A stretch of DNA of 39,053 nt from Fretibacterium sp. OH1220_COT-178 (GCF_003860125.1 NZ_RQYL01000028.1:1-39053), one strand, 5' to 3'; positions 1 through 8,396 are shown, counted from the stretch's first letter. A program made the numbers and translations. The notes: generated from the sequence alone by a model not told the origin.

Positions 1-355
1 TCAATGCAACTTGAGCAGGAAGCAAGGCCGGGGGGGATGACATTTTCTCTGTCCCATTTCACCCTTTCAACCATGACATTTTCTCTGTCCCTTGACATAC
101 GCCATCCGCCAACGTGCATAAGTCGTTCGGCTTTGCCTTCGGTTTTTGGCGTTTTAGGGCGCGTGAAGCTTCGCTTGCTGCCGCTTCTTGAAAAACGGTT
201 CCGAAAAAACGCGATGTCTGGATCGCTTTCGCTTGGATTGGGGATGGGGCAAGGTCTGTATGACCAGGACAAGGACCGAGTTCCTTTGAAGGCTGAATCT
301 CATGGGATAACGAGGGGAACGAGTCGTTATCGTTTAAGATTGTGCCTGTCCCTAG
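1..355. other. Non-coding stretch at the window edge
   Basis: No convincing gene is seen between the window start and the greA terminator. An open frame runs through it, but it lacks a ribosome binding site and resembles no known protein. Besides the direct repeats, it holds a perfect 8-bp inverted repeat, GATAACGA at 306-313 and TCGTTATC at 324-331, of unknown role. Confidence 0.5.
37..91. repeat. 19-bp direct repeat pair, possible insertion-sequence end
   Basis: The sequence ATGACATTTTCTCTGTCCC occurs at 37-55 and again, identically, at 73-91, a 36-bp period. Repeated short blocks near a terminus are known for IS21-type elements, so this may be the remnant end of such an element. No transposase reading frame and no second end are visible here, so only the repeat itself is certain. 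Confidence 0.6.
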
Positions 356-389
356 AAAAAAGGCCCCCTGCTCATCGGCACGGGGCCTT
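356..389 (-). terminator. Rho-independent terminator of greA
   Basis: Read on the minus strand, AAGGCCCC (389-382) pairs with GGGGCCTT (367-360) around a 14-base loop and runs into a T tract (to 356). It begins 18 bases after the greA stop codon. Confidence 0.88.
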
Positions 390-406
390 CGGTTTTTGGC
401 ATCGTC

Positions 407-940
407 TCAGCGTTTTGCGCCCTTCCGGTCGGCCCGCTCGATCTTCACGATCTTCAGATGCCGCGTGCCCCGGGGGATCTTGACGTACACATCGTCGCCC
501 GCAACGTGCCCCAGGATGGCCTGGCCGACGGGACTTTTCTGGGAAATGCGCTGGGTGGCGACGGAGGTGTCGTCAGAGCTCGACAACTCCTCGGAGCCCA
601 CGATGGTGTAGGTGTAGTGCTTCTTGGAGTCCGAAAGGTCCTGAAGCGTTACGGTGAGGCCTATCGCAACCTTGTTGGTGTCCAACTTGTCCTCGTCGAC
701 GATGCGGGTCTTGGCGAGCATCGTCTCCAGTTCCAGAATACGGGTTTCCACCTTCGCCTGTTCGTCCTTGGCGGCCGCGTACTCCGCGTTCTCGCTGAGG
801 TCGCCGAAGGCCCGGGCCTCCTCCAGTTGGCGGGCAACCTCCAGCCGGCGGACGGTCCTGAGATCGACCAGCTCGGCGGACAAGCGTTCGTAGCCGTCCC
901 GAGTCACCACCACTTGATTTTCGTTTTTCTTAGCTATCAC
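407..940 (-). CDS. greA: Transcription elongation factor GreA
   Basis: GreA binds the secondary channel of RNA polymerase and stimulates cleavage of backtracked transcripts so that stalled complexes resume. The 177-residue product has the family layout: an N-terminal coiled coil carrying the acidic tip with the conserved stretch GDLSENAEYAAAKDEQ, then a C-terminal FKBP-like domain with the conserved region around QKSPVGQAILGH. The start is taken as GTG at 940 because GGGAGG lies about 10 bases upstream and homology begins directly after it; an upstream ATG at 1036 would add 32 residues unlike the family. The length is slightly above the usual ~158. It is transcribed alone, from a recognisable promoter near 1074-1102 to a hairpin at 356-389, divergent from the next gene. 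The family assignment is firm. Confidence 0.95.
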   Translation of the reverse strand: MIAKKNENQVVVTRDGYERLSAELVDLRTVRRLEVARQLEEARAFGDLSENAEYAAAKDEQAKVETRILELETMLAKTRIVDEDKLDTNKVAIGLTVTLQDLSDSKKHYTYTIVGSEELSSSDDTSVATQRISQKSPVGQAILGHVAGDDVYVKIPRGTRHLKIVKIERADRKGAKR

Positions 941-1073
941 CTTGCGAACGCCTCCCGATCGAAATCCCCTGCGCGGGGTCGAACCGCGCCATCCACAACA
1001 CGGCACCGGTTCGAGCCGAACGCCGTTGTCGTTCATAGTTGATGTAGAAAGGAAAGGCTACGGAACGGGGCGT

Positions 1074-1102
1074 ATTTTATCAGTTCTCGCACGTCCAGAC
1101 AA
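1074..1102 (-). promoter_or_regulatory. Sigma-70 type promoter of greA
   Basis: On the minus strand TTGTCT (1102-1097) and TAAAAT (1079-1074) are separated by exactly 17 bases. Transcription would start near 1066, leaving a leader of about 125 nt before greA. Confidence 0.65.
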
Positions 1103-1146
1103 TAGGCAGCAATGTGCTGAAGGGGGATGTTCTGTGTCGTTTGCGC

Positions 1147-1204
1147 TTGGAGCTCGGAGATTTTCTGATACAATAGGCTCGAATTGATACAATAGACTTG
1201 AATT
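1147..1204 (+). promoter_or_regulatory. Promoter with 19-bp tandem repeat upstream of the Bax inhibitor-like gene
   Basis: A 19-bp unit beginning GATACAATAG is present twice in tandem at 1167-1185 and 1186-1204, differing at two positions. The first copy supplies a TACAAT -10 element (1169-1174) with TTGGAG (1147-1152) 16 bases upstream. The second copy duplicates the -10 core. Either it is a duplicated promoter core or a repeated operator; the sequence does not decide. Confidence 0.45.
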
Positions 1205-1241
1205 GATTAAAACTCGAAGGATCGGAGATGAGTATGTCATT

Positions 1242-1961
1242 ATGATAAAGGATACCGGAGGAGCGGCTTCTTTTTCCATTCAGGACGTGCGACTGGAGGT
1301 GACCAACGCCTTTTTCCGCAAGGTCTACCACTGGATGGCGGCTGGGCTGATCCTCACCGCCGTCGTGGCTCACCTGGCGGCATCCAGCGAGACGCTGATC
1401 GGCCTGATTTATGGCTCCCGGTGGACGCTGATGGCGCTGATCCTCGCCGAGCTGGGCCTGGTCATCGGCCTTTCCGCCGGAATCAATCGGATGTCGGCGG
1501 GAACGGCCTCGGTAATGTTCGTCGTCTACAGCGCTTTGAACGGTCTCACGCTCTCTCACGTTCTGTTGATCTATACCGGGCAGTCGGTCTTCAGCGCCTT
1601 TTTGACGACGGCGGGGATGTTTGGGGGCATGAGCGTCTACGGCCTCTACACGAAGAGGGATCTCACCTCCTGGGGAAGTTTTTTGACGATGGGCCTGATC
1701 GGATTGATCGTTGCCATGGTCGTCAACATATTTCTGCGCTCGGCCATGACCCAGTTCGTGATCAGCATTTTCGGCGTCCTGATCTTTATGGGGCTGACGG
1801 CCTGGGATACCCGGAAGCTGCGCGACATCGGCTTCGAGCTGGACGGCGTGGAGGGCAATCCCAAAGCGCACAAGCTGGCCATCATCGGCGCGCTGCAGCT
1901 CTATCTCGATTTTGTCAACATGTTTCTCTACCTTCTGCAGCTCTTCGGCAGGCGCCGTTGA
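1242..1961 (+). CDS. Bax inhibitor-1 / YccA-family membrane protein
   Basis: This is a multi-pass inner-membrane protein of the Bax inhibitor-1 (UPF0005, TMBIM) family. Bacterial members such as E. coli YccA interact with the FtsH protease, and others behave as pH-sensitive calcium leak channels; which applies here is unknown. The product of about 239 residues contains seven hydrophobic segments and ends with the family signature region, where an aspartate in TAWDTRKL is followed by a helix ending in a basic tail. The start is uncertain. ATG 1242 is chosen with the purine-rich GAAGGATCGGAG upstream; an in-frame TTG at 1203 has no binding site. It is a single gene, followed by a series of hairpins before RNase J. 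Confidence 0.9.
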   Translation: MIKDTGGAASFSIQDVRLEVTNAFFRKVYHWMAAGLILTAVVAHLAASSETLIGLIYGSRWTLMALILAELGLVIGLSAGINRMSAGTASVMFVVYSALNGLTLSHVLLIYTGQSVFSAFLTTAGMFGGMSVYGLYTKRDLTSWGSFLTMGLIGLIVAMVVNIFLRSAMTQFVISIFGVLIFMGLTAWDTRKLRDIGFELDGVEGNPKAHKLAIIGALQLYLDFVNMFLYLLQLFGRRR

Positions 1962-2011
1962 TCTCATTTTTCTTCGTTCGGGCGGGCACGGATTCCGTGT
2001 TCCGGTGTTGG

Positions 2012-2107
2012 GGTCCCCGTCGCGGAGAGGCGGGGACCTTTGGCCGAGGTGGATTCGAGCCTCGGCTGTTTGTTGTTTGACTTTGAAGCCGGGAATTCCG
2101 GCTTTTG
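2012..2107 (+). terminator. Three consecutive hairpins (stacked terminators)
   Basis: Three stem-loops follow one another after the Bax inhibitor-like gene: GGTCCCCG/CGGGGACC (2012-2038), GCCGAGG/CCTCGGC (2043-2066, followed by a T-rich run) and AAGCCGG/CCGGCTT (2086-2104, followed by TT). The second and third look like intrinsic terminators; the first has only a short T run. Confidence 0.65.
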
Positions 2108-2167
2108 CAATGGACCCTCCGGATTGCGAGGGGCCGATTCTTAAATTATTGGAGGCAATGCGCATTA

Positions 2168-3937
2168 ATGTCTGAAAAGAACGCACGGCCGCGCCGCAGA
2201 GGCAAGTCCTCGGGAACGGCCAGACGAAAAGAGGCCCAGCTCAAGTTCATTCCCTTGGGAGGCCTGGGGGAGATCGGCAAGAACATGTATGCCGTCGAGT
2301 ACGGCGAGGATATCGTCGTGATCGACTGTGGGCTGATGTTTCCGGACCAGGAACTGCCGGGTATCGACTACATCGTCCCGGACATCTCCTATCTGGAGGC
2401 GAATCGCGAGAAGGTGCTAGCGATCGTCATAACCCACGGGCACGAGGACCACACGGGCGCGCTGCCCTTCGTGCTTCCGCGCCTCAACGTCCCCCTCTAC
2501 GGTACGAAGCTGACGCTGGGACTGATCGGAAACAAGCTCAAGGAGGACCTTCCGAACTTCAAACCCCGGATGAACGAGATCAAGGCGGGGGACATCGTCG
2601 AGATCGGTCCCTTCAAGATTCGCTTCATCGCGGTCAGCCACTCCATCCCGGACGCCGTGGCCCTGTCGATCGAGACGCCTCTGGGGCGGCTCGTGCATAC
2701 GGGGGACTTCAAGTTGGATTCCACCCCCATCGATGGGCGCGTGACGGACTACGGAGCTTTTGCTGAGGAGGGGGACAAGGGCGTCCTGCTTTTGACCTCG
2801 GATTCCACCAACGCGGAGCGCAAGGGCTTCACCCCCTCGGAGCGCATCATCAGCGGGACCCTGGAGCAGCTGTACCGCAACTACAGGACGCGGCGCATCA
2901 TCATCTCCTCCTTCGCCAGCAACGTGCACCGCATCCAGCAGGTGGTCGACGGAGCCATGCGCTTCAACCGCAAGGTTGCCTTCCTCGGGCGCAGCATGGT
3001 GCGCAACGTGGAGCTGGCCCGGGAACTGAACTACCTGAAGCTCGACAAGAAGATGATGGTGCCGATCGAGGACATCGGCAAGGTGCCCGACAATCAGCTG
3101 GTGATCCTGACGACGGGGAGCCAGGGGGAGCCCTTCTCGGGGCTGGTCATGATGAGTCGGGGCGAGCACCGCATGGTGACCCTGGGGGACCACGACGCCG
3201 TGTTCCTGTTGGCGTCCGTGATTCCCGGGAACGAGAAGCTCGTCAACAACACGATCAATCGCCTGTTCGCCTTGGGCTGTGAGGTGGTGTACGAGCAGGA
3301 CAGGCAGACGCACGTGTCCGGGCACGCCTCCTCCGAGGAACTCAAAATCGTCCTCAACCTGGTTCGGCCTCAGTACTTCGCCCCGATCCACGGGGAGTAT
3401 CGCCATCTCGTGCGCCACTCCCAGCTGGCCCAGGAGGTCGGGATTCCCGGGCGGAACGTCTTTGTGATGGGCAATGGCGACGTCCTCGCCTTCTCCAAGG
3501 GGGCGAAACCCCGCGTGAAGGAGCACGTCCAGGCCGGGGCCGTCCTGATCGACGGCAACGCGGCCGCAGGGTTGAAGAGCGTCGTGATGAAGGAGCGCCG
3601 CGAGCTGGCGGAGGACGGTGTCCTGGTACTCTCCGTCGCTCTGGACCCGAGGGGCGGTTTGGTTGCCCCCTTGGGCATCGAGACTCAGGGGGTGTTCATC
3701 TCCGACGACCGCAAGAAGATTTTCGATGAGATTCGCGCCGCGACCGAACGGGTGCTCAAGGAGTTCTCGGGCACCGCGAGCATCGATGCGGAGGTCGTTG
3801 CTCGGGGGATAAGAAGCCGGGTGCGGGATGTTCTCAGGCGGCGCAGTTCCTCCTATGCCGTGGTTCTGCCGATCGTCTCCATCGTGGGGCAGGACGCCTC
3901 GCTCGGGGACACCTGGCTGGAGAAGGAGTTTTTCTGA
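2168..3937 (+). CDS. rnj: Ribonuclease J
   Basis: RNase J is a metallo-beta-lactamase/beta-CASP ribonuclease with 5'-3' exonuclease and endonuclease activity, central to mRNA decay and rRNA maturation where RNase E is absent or limited. The 589-residue product shows the zinc motif HGHEDH at residues 90-95, the beta-CASP stretch with TTGSQGEP, and the late histidine motif in PIHGEYRHL. The first 22 residues are strongly basic, a common disordered extension. The start is ATG 2168 with GGAGG 13 bases upstream; frames further upstream would cross a terminator hairpin. It heads a run of co-directional genes (uppP, maf, DUF5693, csaB), though a hairpin sits behind it. The identification is very firm. 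Confidence 0.97.
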   Translation: MSEKNARPRRRGKSSGTARRKEAQLKFIPLGGLGEIGKNMYAVEYGEDIVVIDCGLMFPDQELPGIDYIVPDISYLEANREKVLAIVITHGHEDHTGALPFVLPRLNVPLYGTKLTLGLIGNKLKEDLPNFKPRMNEIKAGDIVEIGPFKIRFIAVSHSIPDAVALSIETPLGRLVHTGDFKLDSTPIDGRVTDYGAFAEEGDKGVLLLTSDSTNAERKGFTPSERIISGTLEQLYRNYRTRRIIISSFASNVHRIQQVVDGAMRFNRKVAFLGRSMVRNVELARELNYLKLDKKMMVPIEDIGKVPDNQLVILTTGSQGEPFSGLVMMSRGEHRMVTLGDHDAVFLLASVIPGNEKLVNNTINRLFALGCEVVYEQDRQTHVSGHASSEELKIVLNLVRPQYFAPIHGEYRHLVRHSQLAQEVGIPGRNVFVMGNGDVLAFSKGAKPRVKEHVQAGAVLIDGNAAAGLKSVVMKERRELAEDGVLVLSVALDPRGGLVAPLGIETQGVFISDDRKKIFDEIRAATERVLKEFSGTASIDAEVVARGIRSRVRDVLRRRSSSYAVVLPIVSIVGQDASLGDTWLEKEFF

Positions 3938-3960
3938 GGGGCGTCCTTGGACGTCCCTTT
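3938..3960 (+). terminator. Short hairpin between RNase J gene and uppP
   Basis: A GC-rich inverted repeat, GGGGCGTCC then GGACGTCCC, lies directly after the stop codon and is followed by TTT. The loop is very tight and the T run short, so it may only weaken read-through or mark the mRNA end. Confidence 0.4.
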
Positions 3961-3980
3961 GGAGAGGATTGAGAGACGCG

Positions 3981-4799
3981 ATGATGGAGTTCAACGGGAG
4001 AACGCTGCTCCTCGGGGCCGTCCAGGGGCTGTGCGAGTTCCTGCCCGTCAGCAGTTCGGGACATCTCGCCCTGATTCAGAATCATTTCGGTTTCGGCGGG
4101 GAGGGGCTCCTGGCCTTCGACCTGCTGCTTCACTGCGCTACGATGCTGGCGGTGCTGATCTTTTTTCGAAGGGACCTTGGCGTACTGGCCATGCAGTGGT
4201 TTCGGGGCTGCGTCTCCGCCTCCGCCCGACGGGAGGAGGGATGGCGTTACGGCTGGGGCGTTCTTGCGGCGGTTCTGGTCACGGGGGGCGTCGCCGTGCC
4301 GCTCAAGGGGCTTGTCGAGTCGGCGATGCTCTCTCAGATCGCCGTGGGCAGCGGTCTTTTGGTTACTGCGGGGCTTCTGTTTCTCGTGCCCCTCTTTCCC
4401 GAGGGAGGGCGACGACTGTATCTGGGGGCCTCTCTTTTTGTAGGTCTCGCTCAGGGGTTGGCGGTCTTTCCCGGGGTTTCCCGCTCCGGCGCGACGATAG
4501 CGGCCGGGCTGTTCATGGGGCTGGCCGTCGATGAGGCCTTCCGTTTCTCCTTTTTGGCGTCGATCCCGGCCATTCTGGGCGCTTCCCTTCTGGAGGGGAT
4601 GGAGCTCTGGAGACGAGGCGGAATGTCGTCCCTGCCGCAGGGCTGGGGATGGGCCGTCTTGGCCGCGTTCTTCCTGGGCTGGCTGGCCCTGAGCCTGATG
4701 CGGCGGCTTGTGCTCTCCGGACGCTGGGTCTACTTCGGGCTCTACTGCCTTCTTCTGGGGATTGTCGCCATCGTTTCCACGGTCGGGCTGGGTTTTTGA
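3981..4799 (+). CDS. uppP: Undecaprenyl-diphosphatase UppP (BacA)
   Basis: UppP removes a phosphate from undecaprenyl diphosphate so the lipid carrier can be reused for peptidoglycan and surface polysaccharide synthesis; it also gives bacitracin resistance. The 272-residue protein is almost entirely hydrophobic and carries both family signatures: EFLPVSSSGH at residues 19-28 and PGVSRSGATIAAG at 164-176, which together form the active site with Glu19, His28 and Arg168. The position of the second E. coli glutamate is a glutamine (Gln15), as in many BacA proteins. ATG 3981 is used, but ATG 3984 is equally possible; the purine run GGAGAGG is 13-16 bases away. It lies 43 bases after the RNase J gene and 14 bases before maf. 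Confidence 0.95.
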   Translation: MMEFNGRTLLLGAVQGLCEFLPVSSSGHLALIQNHFGFGGEGLLAFDLLLHCATMLAVLIFFRRDLGVLAMQWFRGCVSASARREEGWRYGWGVLAAVLVTGGVAVPLKGLVESAMLSQIAVGSGLLVTAGLLFLVPLFPEGGRRLYLGASLFVGLAQGLAVFPGVSRSGATIAAGLFMGLAVDEAFRFSFLASIPAILGASLLEGMELWRRGGMSSLPQGWGWAVLAAFFLGWLALSLMRRLVLSGRWVYFGLYCLLLGIVAIVSTVGLGF

Positions 4800-4813
4800 G
4801 GGGGCGTGGTCCT

Positions 4814-5470
4814 TTGAGCGGAACATGGCATTTTCCTGTGGGGGAGGGCATTTCCGTCCTGCTGGCGTCGGGCAGCCCCCGGCGCCGCGCGCTTTTGGCG
4901 GAGCTGGGATGGCGTTTCGACACCTTCTCGCCCGACGTCGACGAGTCCGCCCTGCCGGGCGAGTCCCCGGCGGCCCTGTGCGAGCGTCTGGCGCGTCTGA
5001 AGGCGGAGTCGGGCGGGGATTCAACAAAGCAGGTCCTGGTCCTGGCGGCGGACACCATCGTGGTCGTGGAGGGGCGGGTCCTGGGCAAGCCGGCCGACCG
5101 CATGGAGGGGATCGAGATGCTGCGTCTCCTGCAGGGCCGGTCACACGAGGTCCTGACCGGCCTTGCCCTCCGCTGGAACGGCGAGACCGTCTCGGCTGTG
5201 GAGCGGACGACGGTTTGCTTTCGCCCTCTGAGTGAGGACCAGATTCTGGCCTACGCGGAGACGGGCGAGGGGGAGGACAAGGCCGGTTCCTACGCGATTC
5301 AGGGCAAAGGAGCGCTGCTGGTCGCCTCGATCGAGGGGGATTACTTCAACGTCGTGGGCTTTCCTCTCTGCAGGTTGGGGATGATGTTGGAATCCGTGGG
5401 AATCGGACTGGAAAGCGTTTGGGCGGGGTTGCGGCGAAAAATATCGATGAACGGAGGCGCGGGGGCGTGA
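4814..5470 (+). CDS. maf: Maf-family nucleoside triphosphate pyrophosphatase
   Basis: Maf/YhdE proteins hydrolyse dTTP, UTP or modified nucleotides to monophosphates, a house-cleaning role, and overexpression blocks septation in Bacillus. The protein shows the N-terminal signature LLASGSPRRRALL, the central AADTIVVV with the metal-binding Asp, and the C-terminal KAGSYAIQGKGALLV stretch. The 218-residue length is slightly longer than the usual ~190-200, with extra residues at both ends. The start is taken as TTG 4814 because GAGGGGG lies 9 bases upstream; an in-frame GTG at 4838 is the alternative and has no binding site. The stop codon overlaps the start of the next gene (GTGA), so the two are probably translationally coupled. 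Confidence 0.92.
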   Translation: MSGTWHFPVGEGISVLLASGSPRRRALLAELGWRFDTFSPDVDESALPGESPAALCERLARLKAESGGDSTKQVLVLAADTIVVVEGRVLGKPADRMEGIEMLRLLQGRSHEVLTGLALRWNGETVSAVERTTVCFRPLSEDQILAYAETGEGEDKAGSYAIQGKGALLVASIEGDYFNVVGFPLCRLGMMLESVGIGLESVWAGLRRKISMNGGAGA

Positions 5471-7365
5471 GGATATCGCATCGTTGTTTTGTCGGACTGG
5501 TGGTCCTGTCGATCGCCGTGTGTTCCGCTTACGGCCTGTGGGGCCGATGGCGGCTGGAAGCCGGCAATACCGCCGTGGCGATCGTCGCCGATTTCAGGGA
5601 TGTCCTTCCCTTGGCCCGAGTGTCCGGAGTCTCCGTCGACGAGGCGCTCGCCCTTCTGAAGGAGAGAGGGCTGCGCGGACTGATGGTCGGTGAGCTCACG
5701 GGAAAGGACAGCTTCAACGGGGTCGGTCCGGTAGCCCTCTCCTCGGCTCGGGAGGACGGGATCGAGGGGACGCGCCTTTTTCTGGATCCCGGCTTCCCGT
5801 ACTTTGAGCGCGCCGGGGATTGGCTGGGATTGCGTTTGGGGAGCGGAGCCCGTCCTTCCCGGGACGGAGGGCGGTTGCTTCCCGCCCCCCTCGGCATGCT
5901 CGAGACCATCGGCATCGTTCCGGATGTCGAGGGCCTGGAGGCGGCCGTTCGCTCCGGGCTGCCCATCTTCTATCGGCCGGCTCCCTCCATGGGCTGGCAG
6001 ACACAAAATGCCGCAGATGTGCTCGGGGCGGTTCTGGACGCCTATCCCGTGGCGGCGGTGGCGCCCTCCGGGGAGATTGTCACCGGCTATCCCGATGTCT
6101 CGGGCATCGCGTTGGAATCGAGGAGACGGTCGGTCCCCGTGGCCATGGTCGAGTTCTCGCGCCAGCTTGGGGCCGCGCAGTTGAACGGCCTGAGCTACCC
6201 CCTGCTCCTGCCCCTGCACAGCGTGACGAACGAGGAGCTTCTGGCCCGCAACATCAACCGCCGCACCCTGCTGGAGCGTCTTGTCCGTGCTGCCGAGGAG
6301 CGGTCCGTCCGGCTCCTCGTGCTTCGGTCGGCCCCTCTGGGAAGCGCGGGGGGTACGCTGGAAGCCTATGCCGGGGAAGTCGGTGCCCTTGCCGCGGACC
6401 TGGAAGGACGCGGGTTCGGGATGAAATGGCCCAAGCCCCTGTTCACCGACGGCGTTCGGCGTTCGGAGCCTCCCTCCGCCTTTGCGCTGGCCGCGGCCTT
6501 TCTTTTCTTTCTTTGGCGTTACTCCGTGCGTATGGCCGGGGCCCGGAGCGGCGACGGGCCCGTGCGCCTGCCGTTCCTGATCGCCTCTCTGCTCTTCACG
6601 GGCGCTCTTGCCCTCCTGATCCGATGGGTCCCCTCCGTGCCGAGATTCGTCGGCGCATTGGCCGCCCCGCTCATCGTGACGGAGGCCTCCCTGGCCGCCA
6701 TGGACTTTGGCCGGTGGCGTCTCTCTTGGTGGCTTTCCGCCTCGGTCGGCTTTGTTCTGGCCGTAGTCGGAGGGCTGGCCCTGGCCGCCTTTTTCAGCGA
6801 TCCGCTCTATATGCTGAGGTTGAGGACGTTTTCCGGGGTCAAGCTGACCCTGTTGCTGCCGCCCTTGCTCGTGTTGCTGCATGACCTGCGAAACAGGGTG
6901 CATCCCGAGTCGCTGAACGCATTGCTGTCCCGTCCGCCGCTGTGGGGGGAGCTCCTCCTCGGGGCTGTGCTCCTTGGCGCGCTGGGGATCATGTTGTTCC
7001 GGAGCGACAACGTCCAGTTCATTCCCGGCTTCGAGGCGAAGGTGCGCGTGGCGCTCGAGCGGTGGCTCATCGCCCGGCCTCGCAGCAAGGAGGTCTTCCT
7101 CGGCTATCCATCCCTGATCCTGCTAGCTTTTGCCGTGAGAAACGGGCTGTGGACTCGATATCGCGAGGTCCTGCGCATTGGCGTGGTCTTGGGGTTCTCC
7201 TCCGTGGTGAACAGCTTTTGTCATTTCCATACCCCGATTGCCTTCATCCTGCTCCGCGAGTTCAACGGCCTGTGGCTCGGCCTGCTTCTGGGCGTCGCTT
7301 TGGTCCTGGCCGTACACTGGATCCTGATGCCTTTGGGGCGGGGGTTCCGCGTCCTGGCGGAATGA
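5467..7365 (+). CDS. DUF5693 family polytopic membrane protein, partner of CsaB
   Basis: The 632-residue product has one N-terminal membrane segment (about residues 7-25), a soluble region of roughly 320 residues probably outside the membrane, and then some nine to ten hydrophobic segments to the C-terminus. It matches what is called DUF5693, a family of unknown biochemical function that commonly sits beside csaB. The context suggests a part in making, modifying or exporting the pyruvylated surface polymer that holds SLH-domain proteins; this is inference. Start GTG 5467 has GGAGG 9 bases upstream and overlaps the maf stop; the stop TGA overlaps the csaB start (ATGA). The tight coupling with csaB on one side and the lipid-carrier recycler uppP two genes upstream fits an envelope polysaccharide task. 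Confidence 0.8.
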   Translation: MRISHRCFVGLVVLSIAVCSAYGLWGRWRLEAGNTAVAIVADFRDVLPLARVSGVSVDEALALLKERGLRGLMVGELTGKDSFNGVGPVALSSAREDGIEGTRLFLDPGFPYFERAGDWLGLRLGSGARPSRDGGRLLPAPLGMLETIGIVPDVEGLEAAVRSGLPIFYRPAPSMGWQTQNAADVLGAVLDAYPVAAVAPSGEIVTGYPDVSGIALESRRRSVPVAMVEFSRQLGAAQLNGLSYPLLLPLHSVTNEELLARNINRRTLLERLVRAAEERSVRLLVLRSAPLGSAGGTLEAYAGEVGALAADLEGRGFGMKWPKPLFTDGVRRSEPPSAFALAAAFLFFLWRYSVRMAGARSGDGPVRLPFLIASLLFTGALALLIRWVPSVPRFVGALAAPLIVTEASLAAMDFGRWRLSWWLSASVGFVLAVVGGLALAAFFSDPLYMLRLRTFSGVKLTLLLPPLLVLLHDLRNRVHPESLNALLSRPPLWGELLLGAVLLGALGIMLFRSDNVQFIPGFEAKVRVALERWLIARPRSKEVFLGYPSLILLAFAVRNGLWTRYREVLRIGVVLGFSSVVNSFCHFHTPIAFILLREFNGLWLGLLLGVALVLAVHWILMPLGRGFRVLAE

Positions 7366-8369
7366 CCCGCTCAGTTTCCCGGCGCTACCGGGCCGCCCTG
7401 GCCGGCTACTACGGGTTCGGCAACCTGGGGGACGAACTGCTGGCCCAAGCCTCTTTGGAGGCCCTGGAGCGCGTGGGCGTGGATCGGGAACGGGTCGTCG
7501 TGTTGTCGAACGATCCGGAGGGCACCGCTCGCGCCCTGGGGGTCCATGCGGTGTCCCGATGGCGCCTGCGTGAGGTGGCCTCGGCTCTGCGCTCCAGCGA
7601 GACCCTGCTCCTGGGGGGAGGGGGGCTGTTTCAGGACAACACCAGTCTGCGCTCCTGCCTCTGGTACTGGGGGGTGGTCCGTCTGGCGAGGCTTTGTGGG
7701 GCCGTTCCCTGGGCTCTGGGACAGTCGATCGGCCCTCTTCGGAGTGCTGCGGCGCGCTGGATGACGCGGGATGCCCTGGGGAGCTGCAGGATCCTTCACC
7801 TGCGGGATACCTTCTCGGAGGAGTGGGCCGGACGTCTTGGTCTGTCCGCGGTCAGGGGAACGGATCTGGTTTTGACGCTCAACTTCCCCTCGTCTGCAGC
7901 GCGCCCTGGGGAGGCCGGACGGAGGCTCCTGCTCAACCTGCGCCCCGTCCCGGATCTGGACCGCTGGGTTCGTCTCGTGGCCCCCTGCGCCGGGGGGTTC
8001 TCCGGCGAAGTCGTCGGGACCGCGCTCTCGGGCGAGGACGAAACCCTGCTCCACTCCCTCCGGGAGAGCGGGGCCCTGAGGCTGGATCGGGTGGAGCGCG
8101 TTACGGAGCTGGACGGTGCTGCCCGTCTTTGGACGGGCGCCGCGGCTGCGATCGGGATGCGTCTGCACTTTGCGGTGCTCGCTGCACTTCAGGGGACGCC
8201 GCTTGCCGTGTTGCCCTACGATCCCAAGGTCGCCGGATTCGCCGAGAGCGCGGAGGTGCCCTGTGCCCTGGAGGACCTCCCCGAGCCGCGGGTTCCGGTC
8301 CCATTTTCCGATCGAGACTCCGTGGTCGCTCAGCTCGACGGGCTTTGCCGGTCGATGTTTCCATCGTAG
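7362..8369 (+). CDS. csaB: Polysaccharide pyruvyl transferase CsaB
   Basis: CsaB adds ketal-linked pyruvate to a cell-wall polysaccharide; in Bacillus anthracis and Thermus this is required for binding of SLH-domain S-layer proteins. The 335-residue product begins with the family motif GYYGFGNLGDELLA at residues 15-28, has the glycine-rich LLLGGGGLFQD near residue 84, the ALGQSIGPL motif, and the C-terminal IGMRLHFAVLAAL followed by VLPYDPKV. These are typical of the pyruvyl transferase fold. The ATG overlaps the stop of the DUF5693 gene by four bases. In a diderm host the likely role is anchoring SLH-bearing outer-membrane or S-layer proteins, as proposed for Negativicutes and relatives; that part is inference. 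Confidence 0.92.
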   Translation: MTRSVSRRYRAALAGYYGFGNLGDELLAQASLEALERVGVDRERVVVLSNDPEGTARALGVHAVSRWRLREVASALRSSETLLLGGGGLFQDNTSLRSCLWYWGVVRLARLCGAVPWALGQSIGPLRSAAARWMTRDALGSCRILHLRDTFSEEWAGRLGLSAVRGTDLVLTLNFPSSAARPGEAGRRLLLNLRPVPDLDRWVRLVAPCAGGFSGEVVGTALSGEDETLLHSLRESGALRLDRVERVTELDGAARLWTGAAAAIGMRLHFAVLAALQGTPLAVLPYDPKVAGFAESAEVPCALEDLPEPRVPVPFSDRDSVVAQLDGLCRSMFPS

Positions 8370-8396
8370 ACCGTACTTTTTTTCGTTTCGGATGAT

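Noticed and set aside
1-483. A 159-codon open frame on the plus strand before greA
   Set aside because: It has no ribosome site, no family resemblance, and it runs through the direct repeats, the greA terminator and the 3' end of greA.
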